Source: Chaenocephalus aceratus
Lineage: Eukaryota; Chordata; Actinopteri; Perciformes; Channichthyidae
NCBI GenBank assembly: GCA_023974075.1
Contig: JAMFTG010000151.1
Location: 186,001 to 250,000 of the forward strand
DNA: 64,000 bases
Direction: 5' to 3'
Position 1 is the stretch's first letter. Each line of letters starts with the position of its first letter. Both the position numbers and the translations under genes were made by a program. Positions 42,439 through 54,701 of this stretch are shown here, in pieces. The notes under the pieces were generated by a model, which was not told the DNA's origin, ran no database searches, and saw only the letters and a list, made by a program, of their open reading frames with translations.

Positions 42439-42573
42439 TTAAATGTGTTGCTTTAGGAACATCCATTGCAAATACATGGAATTCAATAAACATTGAATAG
42501 CATATCATGCAGTTTGTCTGTGCCTTTTCCTCCGTGTTGTCCTGGTTTGCTGTGCTGCCTCCTAGTCGCCACC

Positions 42574-44768
42574 ATGGTTTGCTGTGCTGCCTGGGGATGC
42601 TCAAATCGCTCCGAGAAAGTAATACGAATGTACGGCTTCCCCACTGACACAGAGCGGAGGAAAAAATGGCTGACTCAAGTCAGCAGGAGCAATTTCACGA
42701 CCAACAGCAAAAACATATGTGATGTAATTATATACAAACACTGCATTTGCACTTTTTCACAAAACGAAAACCACACCATTGGGAAAGCTTAATGTTTTGT
42801 TTAATACAAAAAAACAGGGAAAGGCTTGAAAAACACAGAGTTGAGACTCAGGGTGCAGGGTCTCAGTGCAGGTATTCAGGCTCCACTGAATCCCCCTCTG
42901 GTTCTTGTGCTGAAAGAGGGATAAACAGACAGGAGAAAGAGTTACACACCTATATAGCACACCTATTGCCTTGGGGAGATAAGGTGTGGTCTTTGTTCCC
43001 AACTGAAGTTATGGAACTTTATTATTTGTGAGTTTAACAAAGTATGACAAATGGAATCAGTAACAGATGTCATATGAATTTCTATAAAGTTGTCTCACAT
43101 TCTTGTGAGACAACTAAGACGGGTACCGTATATTTTATATACAGTATGTAATGAGTATAACATGTCCAGTAAGTATAAAGTGTTTCCTAATACTGTGTAT
43201 TCAACCACTATGGAATATGTATGTGGGCAGACAAAACTGAGTTGTTCTGTGTGTGCAGTAACCTCAAGTCACTCCGCAGGCACATTTTGATGCAGACCAG
43301 TTTGTCAAGACAAAAAAAGGCAAGACTAGGCTGAGAGCAGAGGCTATACCCACCATCTTCGTGCATCGCCCTGTGGTCAAAAAGAGAAGGGCCCCTGCAC
43401 CACGATTCACCCCGGGACCTGTATCTACAAAGCCCATAGCTCATGATCACAGCTATAGTGTGAAAGGTGACACAGGTATAATAAGTATGAACTCTTAGTA
43501 ACAAAAGTAATATTTCTTATTTTTAAGTGGTATAATATTTAAAATGTTCGAAAATGTACAGTGCCATGTCTTCTACTTACATTAGTCTCAAAGATTGAGG
43601 GAAGAAGGGATGAGGAGACTGAGAGAAAGGAAAGTGAGGGTGAAGAAAGAGAGGACATGGCTAGTGAGGAGAGACATGAAGGGCGGACACCACCCACTCA
43701 GCCAGCAGCCAGTCAGCATACGAGGGAACCAGCAGCCAGTCAGCATACGAGGGAACCAGCAGCCAGTCAGCATAAGAGGGAACCAGCAGCCAGTCAGCAT
43801 ACGAGGGAACCAGCACCAGTCAGCATACGAGGGAACCAGCAGCCAGTCAGCATACAAGGGAACCAGCAGCCAGTCAGTATACGAGGGAACCAGCAGCCAG
43901 TCAGCATACGAGGGAACCAGCAGCCAGTCAGCATACGAGGGAACCAGTAGCCAGTCAAACAGATCTATTAAAACAATTAAAGAGAAAATTAAAGAGCCAA
44001 GAAGGAATCACCAAAAAAGCAAAGAATGCACTAAGAAAAATCAGGAAGGAAAATGCAGCTCTCAAGACAACAATGAAAATTAGGGACAATAAATATAAGA
44101 AAACGTTTTCAAAAGACCAACTTAAGGCATTAGGCAGACTCACCACAAAGGGGATGAAATGGAGCAATGAGACAATTAAGGCTTTAAAAATTCGCTTTGG
44201 GTGCGGACCAACGGGTTACAAAACTCTGCAGGAATTGAAGATGCCCCTTCCAGGAATAAGGACACTGCAAAGAAGGATGCAATGTGTTAAGTTTGAGCCT
44301 GGTGTGTTGACAGAGGTCTTTGATTTCCTAAAATTGAAGGCAGATAGATTGACAGACCTTGAAAGGGAGTGTGTGTTGACCTTGGATGAAATGGCAATCA
44401 CACCAAGTGTGGAGTTAGACATGATTACAGGCAAACTGTACGGTGATGTGACTTTACCAGGTCACACAGGGGTGGCAACACATGCTTGTGTGTTTATGTT
44501 GGCTGGAAACACAACACGGTGGAAGCAAGTAGTGGCATATCATTACACTGGAAATTCTACCAATGGAGCAGAGTACAGGCCAATCATTATTGATATAATA
44601 CAGAGGGCAGCATCCATAGGGCTACATGTGCTTGATGTCACCACCGACATGGGTAGCCCTAACCGAGCCATGTGGAAATCCTTTGGGGTGGACCAAAATA
44701 AAACATCGGTGCCACATCCAGCAACACCAGACAGGCAGCTTTATTTCATGCCCGATGTCCCACATCTG
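42574..44768 (+). pseudogene. P-element-like (THAP9-type) transposase, N-terminal part
   Basis: Exons 42574-42723, 43280-43475 and 43586-44768. The start is in a perfect GCCACCATGG context. THAP finger: C3/C4, C9, W32, C49 and H52, the last two split across the first intron (NICD|AHFDADQF), then AIPTIF. A Glu/Arg-rich linker, a 27-bp minisatellite coding REPAASQHT units and a coiled coil (LLKQLKRKLKSQEG) follow. The Tnp_P_element domain has LTLDEMAI and GDVTLPGH, with D and E of the RNase H-like core, and ends DVPHL at a GTAACA donor. One base is missing in the fifth repeat unit near 43814 and shifts the frame; otherwise the exons would sum to 510 codons. The later catalytic and C-terminal exons are not found. 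P-type transposases cut and paste DNA using GTP; this copy looks dead. Confidence 0.82.
43702..43950 (+). repeat. nine-unit 27-bp coding minisatellite
   Basis: Nine units of CAGTCAGCATACGAGGGAAC...CAGCAGC encode Arg-Glu-Pro-Ala-Ala-Ser-Gln-His-Thr between the THAP finger and coiled coil of the P-like transposase. One unit lacks a base (26 bp), which breaks the reading frame. Confidence 0.93.
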
Positions 44769-45833
44769 GTAACAATGGAGTAAGAGAGGGACTTGAAAAA
44801 CCTTGGTGGCTCTCTACTCATGTTGTTACAGTTGTCTTGGTTACAGCTCTCAAGTTTTTTTTTTTGCCATTTCCACATCTTTAGAAAATATGAAATAAAA
44901 AATTGAAGTGAAATCAACCTCTTCTCTGGAGAACAAACTTTGATTTCTCTGTCTTGGGAGTTTGCAGTCTTGCAGTGTTGCTCCTCCACCTGTAACATCA
45001 CTGCCCCTCCACCTGCCATACAGTAGGTTACTAACAAGATTACTTATATAATACAGTGATAGAGTACATGTTTAGTATGCTTACTTATATAAAACAGTAG
45101 TATTAAACTTACCTTGTGTTTTCACTCTCACTTAAGTCCCTCTCCCTTTGCCCTCAATCCAGAATCAGCTGAGCTGCAACATTATACAGACAGGTAATAA
45201 TCAAGAGAATCACAAGGACACAATATGGCTCTGCTAAAAACACTCACTCTTACACGCACCAAAGTTATATTTATCTAATATTTAACTCCCTCCACCCCCA
45301 CATACAATCCCGTTTAGAAGCCCCTCTTCTCTAATTCAACAACGTTGGACGAAATTACATTAAGAGAACGGAATTTACAATTAAAAGGCTGTTCAACGTG
45401 TGTTGCTAATTTGCTTCGGTATCCTAGCTTAATCTGTTATCTGTAAACGTTCCCTAAATTTACTAATTTAGGGATAATCCACTGACATCCTTTAATACAC
45501 ATGTTAATTTGAATCAGATGTACTGATAATATCCGCAATATAAATATTTAAACTTCTTCTTACCTTTAAAAGTCCGTCACGAACGGTCTATTATGCTGCA
45601 ACTCTATAGCTCTGCTAGCCTTGGCGCTAACTTCCGGGAAACGATTATATATATAAACTGTGTGCTGTTAATCTGTTTGAGGTTTTGCTCTCTTGTTACT
45701 TTTAACCATACAGGTGTGATTTCATAGTTATTTTGTATGTTATTGTCAAAGGAACAAAATGAGCAACCCTTTATACTTAATTTGATATTCCTCATTATCT
45801 GAAGCATTTGTTACTCTCATTTATTTTCCTCCC
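44769..45833. other. no gene; possible remains of the P-like element
   Basis: A short stretch near 44790 (GACTTGAAAAACCTTGG) could echo the KNL motif that follows DVPHL in P-like transposases, but stops surround it. The rest is AT-rich. TATATATA at 45645-45652 lies about 190 bp upstream of the SGNH ORF. I could not find matched P-element termini. Confidence 0.4.
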
Positions 45834-46394
45834 ATGGTGACTGTATGGATAATCGGAGACAGCTATGTCCGGCGTGGAGCCCAGAGAGCTACAGAGACCA
45901 TCAGCAGCAACCTTGGCCTCGACCTGAGGGTGTGCTGGTTCGGTTGGGGTGGACTGCGCTGGAGAGGTGTCCTCCCTTTCTTTTCCTACTCCCTGCGAGG
46001 AAGAGCAGTCCCGGATGTCCTCCTCATCCACTGTGGCGGCAATGACTTGGGGGATGTGCCCAGTGTTCAGTTGCTGAACCAGATGAAGGAGGACCTGCAC
46101 CAGCTTCACCATCGGCACCCTGGCATGAAGATCATGCTCTCCCAGATGAACCAGAGGCGCCGGTGGAGGGCTGGTGCAAATCCTGTCAAAATTGACAAGG
46201 CCCGGAAGTTTGTTAACAGTGTTATGGCTACTTTTGTTCATAGCCTAAATGGTGTCATTGTTGACCACTCCAACATTAGACATGACAGTCCTGGGCTGTT
46301 TTTGCGAGATGGAGTTCATTTCACCCCTTGGGGAAATGATATATTTTTTAAGTCACTAGCCAATTGCCTGAAAGACCACCTCCAAAGACTGTGA
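45834..46394 (+). CDS. SGNH-hydrolase-like protein (intronless)
   Basis: 186-residue uninterrupted ORF with all SGNH blocks: GDS (Ser10) in block I, GGND (Asn70) in block III and DGVHFTPWG (Asp159, His162) in block V, so the Ser-Asp-His triad is intact. SGNH/GDSL enzymes hydrolyse esters. Very similar stand-alone ORFs are common in fish genomes and SGNH domains are known cargo of some retroelements (for example Ngaro/DIRS and CR1). No signal peptide or membrane helix is seen. A polyadenylation signal lies at 46702. The start at 45834 is the first Met, 18 bases before WIIGDSYVRRG. The ATG context (CTCCCATGG) is reasonable. Whether it is an active gene or a retrocopy is open. Confidence 0.78.
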   Translation: MVTVWIIGDSYVRRGAQRATETISSNLGLDLRVCWFGWGGLRWRGVLPFFSYSLRGRAVPDVLLIHCGGNDLGDVPSVQLLNQMKEDLHQLHHRHPGMKIMLSQMNQRRRWRAGANPVKIDKARKFVNSVMATFVHSLNGVIVDHSNIRHDSPGLFLRDGVHFTPWGNDIFFKSLANCLKDHLQRL

Positions 46395-46701
46395 ACTGCT
46401 AAAATGTCAGTATCACTGTTTTTGGATTTGGCCTTTAGAGTATGTATTCTAAGGCCCTTGCTAAGCCCAGACTGTCATGGCTAATGTTGAGTTAGATATT
46501 ACATCTGTAGCCATAACACTGTTAACATGGCTGCTCTTCCTCTTCCCCACATTCCACCCCCCCTCTTCCCCCAATGGACTCTGCAGCTCTCCAGGCCCAT
46601 GCTGGGCATGGCTGTCTGTCAAACCTTTTATTTTGTATTTGTTATGATGTTTTTTGTTATTTTATTTGTTAAAATAATTATGTATTTATGTAAATATTGA
46701 A

Positions 46702-46707
46702 AATAAA
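46702..46707 (+). terminator. AATAAA polyadenylation signal after the SGNH ORF
   Basis: AATAAA in TTGAAAATAAATTC about 310 bp after the SGNH stop. The 3' UTR-like stretch before it is T-rich and has no other feature. Confidence 0.5.
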
Positions 46708-46719
46708 TTCATATTTTCA

Positions 46720-47708
46720 CTTCTTTTGTCTACTGCTTACTGAGAATGTTAGCTATCACATCCAAATGGGACTATCAAATGAAAGGATAAGCTTACCATA
46801 CAATACAGAAAACATTACACATTAAGGCTCAAATCTTTTCCCAAGCCGTAGCAGTCTGAAAAGAGTCCCAAGTTTAAAAACACAAAATCTTGACAATGAA
46901 TACTACGCTGTCATTTATCAGTGACAATACAAACAACAGGAAGGTCTCCCCTAGTCCCATGTATGTTGGCATCTATGTCATAAGCATACCATAGAATGTA
47001 ATTATGAAGTGCAATACCCACAATCCCTACAGGGTCGTAACGTCACAGAAGATAATACCTTTTAGAGAGTTTCGTTCAGTATGCAGATAAATATTTGTTT
47101 TACAATAGAAACATTTTTCTCCATAAATGTTCCCACATGTTGTGAGCATCAACTTTAAATCTTTTGTCAACAAATAAAAAACATCTTAATTTACGACAAC
47201 ATTTTGTTAATAACACCACTACATTAACAATAAGCATAGGAAAATGATAAATGTCAACATTTAAGATTTTGCTTTTACTCTTTATTTAATCAGATCTATT
47301 TCACATTGAAAGTTACATCTTGCATTTTATGAAAAGTAAAGGTTTCGAATCATTTTATGACTCCAGTACACTAGAAAATAAATTAAAGATGTGCAACAAC
47401 TGTATCAGTAATTAAAATGATATAACTTATGTACAGGGTTGGGAGGGCTACTTGCCAAAAACACAACCAGTAACTTCATGTGAGTATCAAGATATAAAAG
47501 TAATGTAACCTGATAACTTTATTTTTCTTTTGGATTACCTCAATATCAAATGCAATGCAAATAAACACAGGAGAGAAGAAATATTAATATGATTGTTTTA
47601 CTTAAATGTATAATAGAATACCATAAAGCAGATTCAGGTAGTAGGTGAACAGATTCACAATGAAAGTATTAGCCTAGAGAACAGTACCGCTTCCAGAGAA
47701 GAGATACC
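46720..47708. other. no gene recognised
   Basis: AT-rich sequence. From about 47436 (CAGGGTTGGGAGGGC...AGTAATGTAACC) a degraded hAT-like element may begin, with a possible continuation after the nested hAT at 48554-48760 (GTAATCCATTAC), but the ends do not match well. Confidence 0.35.
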
Positions 47709-47716
47709 ATTTGATC

Positions 47717-48545
47717 TAGAGATGTCCCGATCCGATCACGTGATCGGGGATCGGAGCCGATCACGTGATCGGGGATCGGAGCCGATCACGTGATTTTCAA
47801 AAAATCGGGGATCGGGAGAAAAACAATCGGGGATCGGGATTTTAAAATATATTTTTTTTATTTAATGTTACAAAACAAAAATGACCATGTTCACGTCTTA
47901 AAGTCATCCTGAGGACTTAGTTTTGGTTTAAAATTACACAACATCATGTATGTGTTGCTTTCTTTGGGCTTGTTTTCATAGACCTGGTTGCTTATTTCTC
48001 TGAAATCTGGCAACAGAGTGGGCGCAGTGTCTAATAGTAGCAGTAAGCTAACGAGAGGCTACGTTCAGCTGGTGACTCGGGAGTCGGGACGGAGAACATG
48101 TCAGGAGTTTGGAAGTATTATAAAATTGAAAGCGAAGGCTGTGTAACAGCCAGATGCAATGTTTGCAAGGCAGAGGTTCCGCGTGGTGGAAAGAACAGAG
48201 CTACGTTCAACACGACCAATCTAATACGCTACCTGAGAAACAAACACCAACAACAACACGACGAGTACACAGCGGCCACTCAGGTAACGGCACTGAAGCA
48301 ACCAACACTTTCAGAGACTTTCAAAAGGAAAGAGAAACTGCCCCAGAACAGTGAAAAGGCCAACACAATAACAGCCAAGATAGCTGAATTCATCGCGTTG
48401 GATGACCAGCCGTTATCCGTTACCTTTTTTTTCTCTTAATGCATTGCATAAAGATCGGATCGCGAAAAATCGTTATCGGCAGATTGTCAAAATCAAATGA
48501 TCGGAATCGGATCGGGAGCAAAAAAAGGTGATCGGGACATCCCTA
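47717..48545 (+). mobile_element. hAT element, 8-bp target duplication ATTTGATC
   Basis: The ends TAGAGATGTCCCGATC and GATCGGGACATCCCTA are inverted with one mismatch. ATTTGATC occurs at 47709-47716 and 48546-48553. The left end has tandem GATCACGTGATCGGGGATCGG copies. It carries the N-terminal BED exon of a transposase and is internally deleted. Confidence 0.95.
48098..48439 (+). pseudogene. hAT transposase N-terminal part (BED zinc finger)
   Basis: 113 codons from ATG 48098: VWKYY (W5), C20 and C23, H50 and H54, the full BED finger ligand set, then PTLSETFKRKEKLP and AEFIALDDQPLSV, where the hAT transposase domain normally begins. The frame stops 4 residues later because the rest of the gene is deleted. 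The finger itself is intact. Confidence 0.82.
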
Positions 48546-48912
48546 ATTTGATCATTTTACAACAAGCACTATATGCTCTTTTTAAGTTTTGAATAAGATT
48601 GTAATCCTGAGTTTCCCTATTATTAAAAAAAGTAAAACTAATCCGATTACATCTTTTCCTATGTAACTAAAGATTACACTTTCCTTTTTTTCTATACGAT
48701 CTTGATTCGTGTTAGATGTAATCCATTACTACCTAAGCCAATACAAGTCATAACTTTTGGAAAATTGTCTCAAGTTATAAATGATGCCTTCAATCTCTTT
48801 CACGTGGAGAAGACATCCCATTGGCCGAGGCGTTGCAACTTCCCTCAAGCCCTACATGAAAGAAAGATCACATGTTAGAAATGTGTGCACAAACTATTCA
48901 GTATGACCCGTC

Positions 48913-51025
48913 TTAGTTTAAAGCCCAAGTGTGAGAGTGAACAGAGGCGGAGTCTGTTTGTTGGCTGCTGCTACCCAAACCAACATCCTCACAAGCATTG
49001 ACTGTTGGAATGTCATTATGCTCCACATGTGGAACAACAAAGGCTTCTTCAGGTGTGCCTTGTATCATAATGATATTGCTCTGATCAGCAGCAAGACTGT
49101 TTTCACCACTACCATGGTCGACATCTGCAACCTCCTCATTGCTGTTAACAGTCGAACTAGGACTGTCACTTACCTCGTCATTGCTACTCACCCTGCTTCT
49201 CCTTCTAGGCTGTTGTTCTTTGCCATTGGTGACATAGAAAATGGTGGGCACTGCAGTGTTTTTCAGGCATCTCCTTCCCTAATAAAAATAATAAACAAAA
49301 ACACATAAAATAACTTTTTGAGGTCTGTAGATATTCAACTTTCTTTTGAATAATGTTGTTTTAAATGAGTGCATTATAAAAGACAATAGAGGGCCAACAT
49401 GTTAACTATACAGTTAATCCATTCAACAATTACGTGTTTCCAAGATTCAGATTCAAAGGATTTATGTCATAGCACATAGGCTACAGTGTAGGAATGGCAA
49501 TGCAAATCATCTGTCCCGAGCTCCTCCAACAACGCAACATAGTTATATAAGACATAAAAGAAATAAAAATTAAGAATAATAAATTAGTGCAGGCAGAAAT
49601 CTATATACACGTAAATATAATATGACATATACAAGAACAGAATGTAAAGATAAATATTGTATAGTAAAATGAAATTAAATCCTTTTTTTTTTTTACAGTG
49701 ATAGCTGTTAAGATAAATAAGTTATAAGATGACAACAGATGAATGAATGTTGCTATTAAAATAATGTAAAAAAGGGTAATATAATTAATCTGTTTTTAAC
49801 ATAGAGTATGTGGGGGGAAATGGCAATTATCTATCTATGATAAAGAGTCTTTGCATAAATTGAAGAGAAATGTGATGGTTTGCAAAAAAAATGTCTATAC
49901 TTAACTGGAAAAATCTTAATTTGGCCTTTAATCAAAAGAACATTACTCATCACTGATGTGCAAGCTGTGCCATAACAATTATTTAGCATTGTATGATGTA
50001 TAACATGTATTTAATTAGTAACAACAATTTACACTCACAAATGGAACCAAGTTATTATTTTTTTTAAAAGGATCTGTACCCATGAGTCCGTGCTGAAGGG
50101 ATGACTCTCAAAGTGTTCACTGCACAGGCGAGTTCAGCACCCACTGGTCCAGCCTGTCTGGATCACCTAAAGGAAACCTTTATTCAAAAATACATGAAAA
50201 CCGACCCAAAGACAACAGGAGGGTTAATGCCATATTCACTTAATAACGCATGAACAACTTTTACAAATATGTCTATATAGTCTGTGTTGGTAAATGTAAT
50301 CTAGGTTGCCCATTTCCTGCTGAAATACATGCCTACCAAGTTACTGCGTGGCACTTTGGTTTTGATAAAACAGTGTAGTTCCACTATATAAACGTTACAT
50401 TCATAATCAAACGAGACAATATGCAAGATAAATAGCTATTTGTTGTTATTCTTAATGCTTGTCATTCACACGTTAAGAAAATAAAATAAGTACCGATACA
50501 TAGCAGAACAATTGTGGCGATGTTCAGCTTAATAAACCTTGTTCAACATAATTTCTTTAGCTAATACTATAGCGGGCTGCAGGCGAACCAAGTCCGCGTT
50601 TCGCTGCATTCCTTGATCTCCAGTTATAACGCCGGGCTCCGCCGCTGGCCGAAGCTAACGGAGCCGCAAAGGGCTAGCTACGGCTCCGGTTAGCTTCGGC
50701 AGCGGACTCCGGCGGCCACCACTGGGATAATTGGGTCCCCTTTTAACATTTGCTCCCATTTAGCATTATGGGCGTCATAGCCATAGACTATACAAGTCTT
50801 ACCCAAGGCTGAATCATAAACTAAACTGTATATATATATATACACATGTATAAAGGGTTACGTCCTTAGCTGGCTAATAAGCTACATAACAAGCTAAGCT
50901 AACAAGCACACAAACACCTGCTAACGGGATTAACATGTATAATATTATCATTTTACTCACCGAAAAAAGCTGAGAGTAGACTTCTTGGAAGTTCTGTTAG
51001 TACATTCAAGCGCACAGCACGACAT
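48913..51025 (-). pseudogene. THAP-domain gene remnant
   Basis: On the minus strand, ATG 51025 starts MSCCALECTNRTSKKSTLSFF, donor GTGAGT at 50960. A second exon near 50167-50090 has LDQWVLNSP in one frame and LCSEHFESHPFST in another, so a frameshift separates the conserved W from the C..H pair. A third piece, 49275-48913, has LKNTAVPTIFYV followed by an acidic Ser/Asn-rich tail. This order (C..C, W, C..H, AVPT) is a THAP finger split over three exons, as in the P-like gene at 42574. The frameshift and a phase conflict at the first junction indicate a pseudogene. No transposase domain is seen. Confidence 0.6.
50625..50718. repeat. GC-rich imperfect hairpin
   Basis: GCCGCTGGCCGAAGCTAAC-type arm (50625-50665) and the complementary CGGCTCCGGTTAGCTTCGGC arm (50681-50718) with a 15-base loop. 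The arms are about 40 bases with a few bulges. It lies in the first intron of the THAP remnant. Confidence 0.8.
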
Positions 51026-51650
51026 TTTAATTGTCTGGTATTTGTAACAATATTCCCTAAAAGGCACAATCACCACGAACACGGCTAAAGCTCAAGGGTC
51101 AAGTACAGTACTATAACTAACCAACGTTGTAGCCTCTATGGTTGTAGCCTAGCAGAGTGGACAAGTTGCTGTTAGCTGACAGTGAGGCATGTACGTGTCC
51201 ATCAAAGTGACCACGCCCTAATTTATGCAAAAACTTTAAGACCTAATATAAATAAACGGATCGTGTTAGAAAACAATTCACTCACAGATCCATAATCATG
51301 AAGGTGGAATCTAACTATATCGATAATAAAAATGTATGGAGCCAGGGGTAGAAACATGTTTTTGTTCTGCTGTAAAATTGGGCATTTTAACATGGGGGTC
51401 TATGGAAATTGCTCCTTTCTGCAGCCATCGCCTATCAGCCAATATATGAACTGCAGTGTGTGGCACATCCGTATTGGCGTCCCGGCTCTTCCCCAGAGTT
51501 TGCCGCTTGGGTCTGAATACAAGAGACGAGATCTGCATAACTACGGCAACACTGAAAGTACAATACATAACTCCAAGCACTGTAATTACCATTTGTACCC
51601 ACTAGGTGTCCGTTTGACCTAAACAACAGGGCAACACAAACATATTTATT

Positions 51651-53907
51651 TAGTGGGAATGCTGTTTAATGCATTTAGTGCAGTTAGTGGGAATGCACAC
51701 CACTAACGGTTATTCTATGCACGGAAATTGTATTATTATTCCGCCGACTTATTTTGGCCCTCTTCTTCTCCCGCATTGAACATCGCAGAAACTCCGTTCA
51801 AACATCAAAACGTTCAGCTCGGTCGGGAATCGATGGCTATTTCTTTTCTCATTCATAACTTTCTTAATTCCAGAGATACATCCCATAATACATCACATTT
51901 TTAACATTGAAGTCAATGGAGGAAATCTTCAGACTTCAACAAATCTTCATGCGACTTCAACTGCTAACTGTTCATTCATACTTTCACTCAGAAACCTCAT
52001 TCCAACTTTAAAATGTTACAAATCTTTCTGACATTATTCATGTGAAATAACTTTTAAATCTGATTCTTACTTTTAGAGATATTAATATTTGTTCAGACCT
52101 TGTTTTAGAGGTTTTCTTCACATTTTAACATTAACTAGAGTGCGTGATGTCACAGCTAGAGGGTGAGAAATCTTGAAATGTGCCTTCATATATTTTTTTT
52201 AACTGCCATAATTCCCAAACCCTACATTCCTGGGACATAGTTTTTCATGATAAACGTAGGAAAACATCTCGTAGCTTGAAAAATAACAAATAATTAAGCA
52301 AAATAATTCAACAAAATGCCTCTTGAGGGCATGAAGTGACAAAAACGTTCAAAATTCCTCCATTGAAGCCCATTGTAATTTCAGGCAGATATTTCCTCAC
52401 GGTAGCAGCCGCACACCTTTAGTTAAACTGCCAAAAAGGCCACATTATTAACCCGAAAGTACACAAAAAATACACTTCAGATACTCAACTTCCTTGACAT
52501 GCTTCACGTTTTGAAATTTCACAGATATCGGTTACGGTTCTTCCACAAAACGTTCACATGTAAGAGGTGTATCTCTCATTCAGAACAATGGAAACCTGTG
52601 ATCTTTACAGAGCTCGTTAGCTCAAATAGAACGACCTGTGTAATGGAACACGATGATGTCATCACTCCAACTGACACGCTCAGAGCAGCAGACTTCAGAT
52701 AGCAGTGTGCTAACAGTCCAGCCGTGAAGACATCTACGGGACAGTTTTGAGATTTCTTCAAATGTCGTTACCATGGCAACAAAATGCTCGACTTGAAACA
52801 CGTTCTCTCATAACTTCAGTGAAAATACTCCAAACAGTCCAGGACTTCACAGGTTTGGTAACGATGCAGCCATCAACGCATCTAAGCCAGGGTTTCCGCT
52901 AGGATTTTTTCTCGCCGGTCAAATGTCCGGGCAGAATTTATTTTACCGGACTAATTTGAAACTTACCGGTCATATTTCAATAATAATAATAATAAGAGTT
53001 GTGTAGCAGAGTTTCCGTTAGCAGGTAATCACCGGACTATGAGCAGATATGCTGATGTTTAAAACTCAGTTCACGGGGCTCATTTTTATATTGCTTCAGT
53101 TTATAATCGTAACAGATCGAAACAATTCAGATTAATTTTTCAATAAATGATTCCACAACAACAACATAATTATTACATTCAAACAAACTACTTGTAGTAG
53201 ATAACGTACATTATTCAGAAGTTTACATCAACTTTGAACAATAACACGGGAGAAACGGATCCTCTCTTTTCCCCTCTCTCTCCTGACAGCACGTCTGTAT
53301 CTCATGCAGCTCCTGCAGCTCGCTAAACAGCGGGCGGGGCTTCAGGTGATTATGCAGAGCTGCGTGTCTCGGTCAGACTCAGCAGCTGATCTGATCTCTC
53401 TCTCGCGTCCGGTTATACTTCACTCGCGTTTATGTCCATATCGATCAGATCCAGCTCTCCTGATCGGCCTTTATAGAGCGCACCGATCAAACTATTAAGA
53501 GTGAATATCGGCCGATAATGACCGGCGGCCGATCGATCGGAGCCTCCCTAATTATTACCAGACATTTTGACCGTCAGGTTTTGAATTTACCGTTTTTTAT
53601 AAATTTTACCAGCTAAAAACCGGTAATTACCGGCTAACGGAAACCCTGATCTAAGCGTATTATGGGGTGTCATGAAATGCCGTTGCCATGGCGACAGATC
53701 ATTCGCCATCAACTTAGTTCCGAAGTTTGCGGTTCAAATATTCTGCTGCTTTTCCAAGCCTTTTTACTTTCTTTTCTTCTCTCATCACACATTCAAGCCC
53801 CCAGTGTTCATGTATCATTTCAATCTAAATTCTTCACTTTCTTCTTACACATTACATTTCAGCATAGCAGTTTAGCGTCAGCTTTTCAGCATAAAGCATT
53901 CCCACTA
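51651..53907. mobile_element. 2.3-kb inverted-repeat element, non-coding
   Basis: TAGTGGGAATGCTGTTTAATGC at the left is matched by ...GCATAAAGCATTCCCACTA at the right. The 12-base TAGTGGGAATGC also recurs internally at 51685. No clear target duplication and no protein. A hAT (52888-53648) is nested inside. Confidence 0.5.
52888..53648. mobile_element. hAT MITE, 8-bp target duplication ATCTAAGC
   Basis: CAGGGTTTCCGCTAG at the left and CTAACGGAAACCCTG at the right are inverted with one mismatch. ATCTAAGC stands at 52880-52887 and 53649-53656. The ACCGGT-rich subterminal sequence is typical. Its centre (53373-53455) is shared with the hAT at 31921. Confidence 0.95.
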
Positions 53908-54355
53908 GCAATTTCTTCAGGAATTGCATTCTCTAGTTTGTGTTCTGTTGTCTGATACAAGCCATGATTAATCTACAGTTTACAATGATTTTAACAAATA
54001 CTGCACATACATCCGTTAAATTAAACAAAGCAGGCACATAAAGACATTGATATACTGTCACTCAGAGGTCCAAGGAGTATCCGGCCCTTTTCTTAAGTAA
54101 AAATATTCATACCACACTGTAAGAATACTCTATTAAAAGTGAAAGTCTGGTAATGAAAACTTTACTTAAGTAAAAGTATAATTAGCTAAATGCTGTTTGA
54201 GTATTACATGTAAAAAAGTACCCTGTAGTAATTGGAGTAACCCTTGAGAACGTAATAGCTCAAGGATTTCTAACAATATTTACATTTTTTTGTAAATTAA
54301 AAAACAGAACCTTATATTTGATAAACTCTATATAAGATAGTGAAGCACAAAGTAG

Positions 54356-54660
54356 GGCTGGGCGATATATCGAGTTTACACGATACATCGTGGATTGCAC
54401 TACATGCGATGACGTAAATGACCACATCGTGAACATCGAGTATTATGTTGTCAAATCAGTTTCCCGCCACGGCCAAAATGAGCTTTCCTTTCTCCCTCAT
54501 AGTCTGTCACACACGCAGGCCCCCGCCCCAACTTGCACACAAACATTACACACACGCACAGTGACAGAAGGTGCATTCACACCGCAGTACTTTTCTCACA
54601 AAAGGTTCATGAGAACTCTTTAGTTCGCATGAACTAAGTACAGATCTTCACACCAGAATA
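54356..54660. mobile_element. hAT end (TAGGGCTGGGCGATATATCG), partner end not found
   Basis: The terminal motif TAGGGCTGGGCGATATATCG and following CGATACATCG repeats are characteristic of a fish hAT family. The complementary terminus is not visible nearby, so the element is truncated or interrupted, possibly by the repeat starting about 54570. Confidence 0.5.
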
Positions 54661-54701
54661 AGTCCCTGGGGGTGGATTAGGCAAATGAAGCCGCTGACGA
54701 C

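Noticed and set aside
48931..49308. 125-codon plus-strand ORF
   Set aside because: It is the antisense of the third piece of the THAP remnant, whose minus-strand frame holds the AVPTIF motif.
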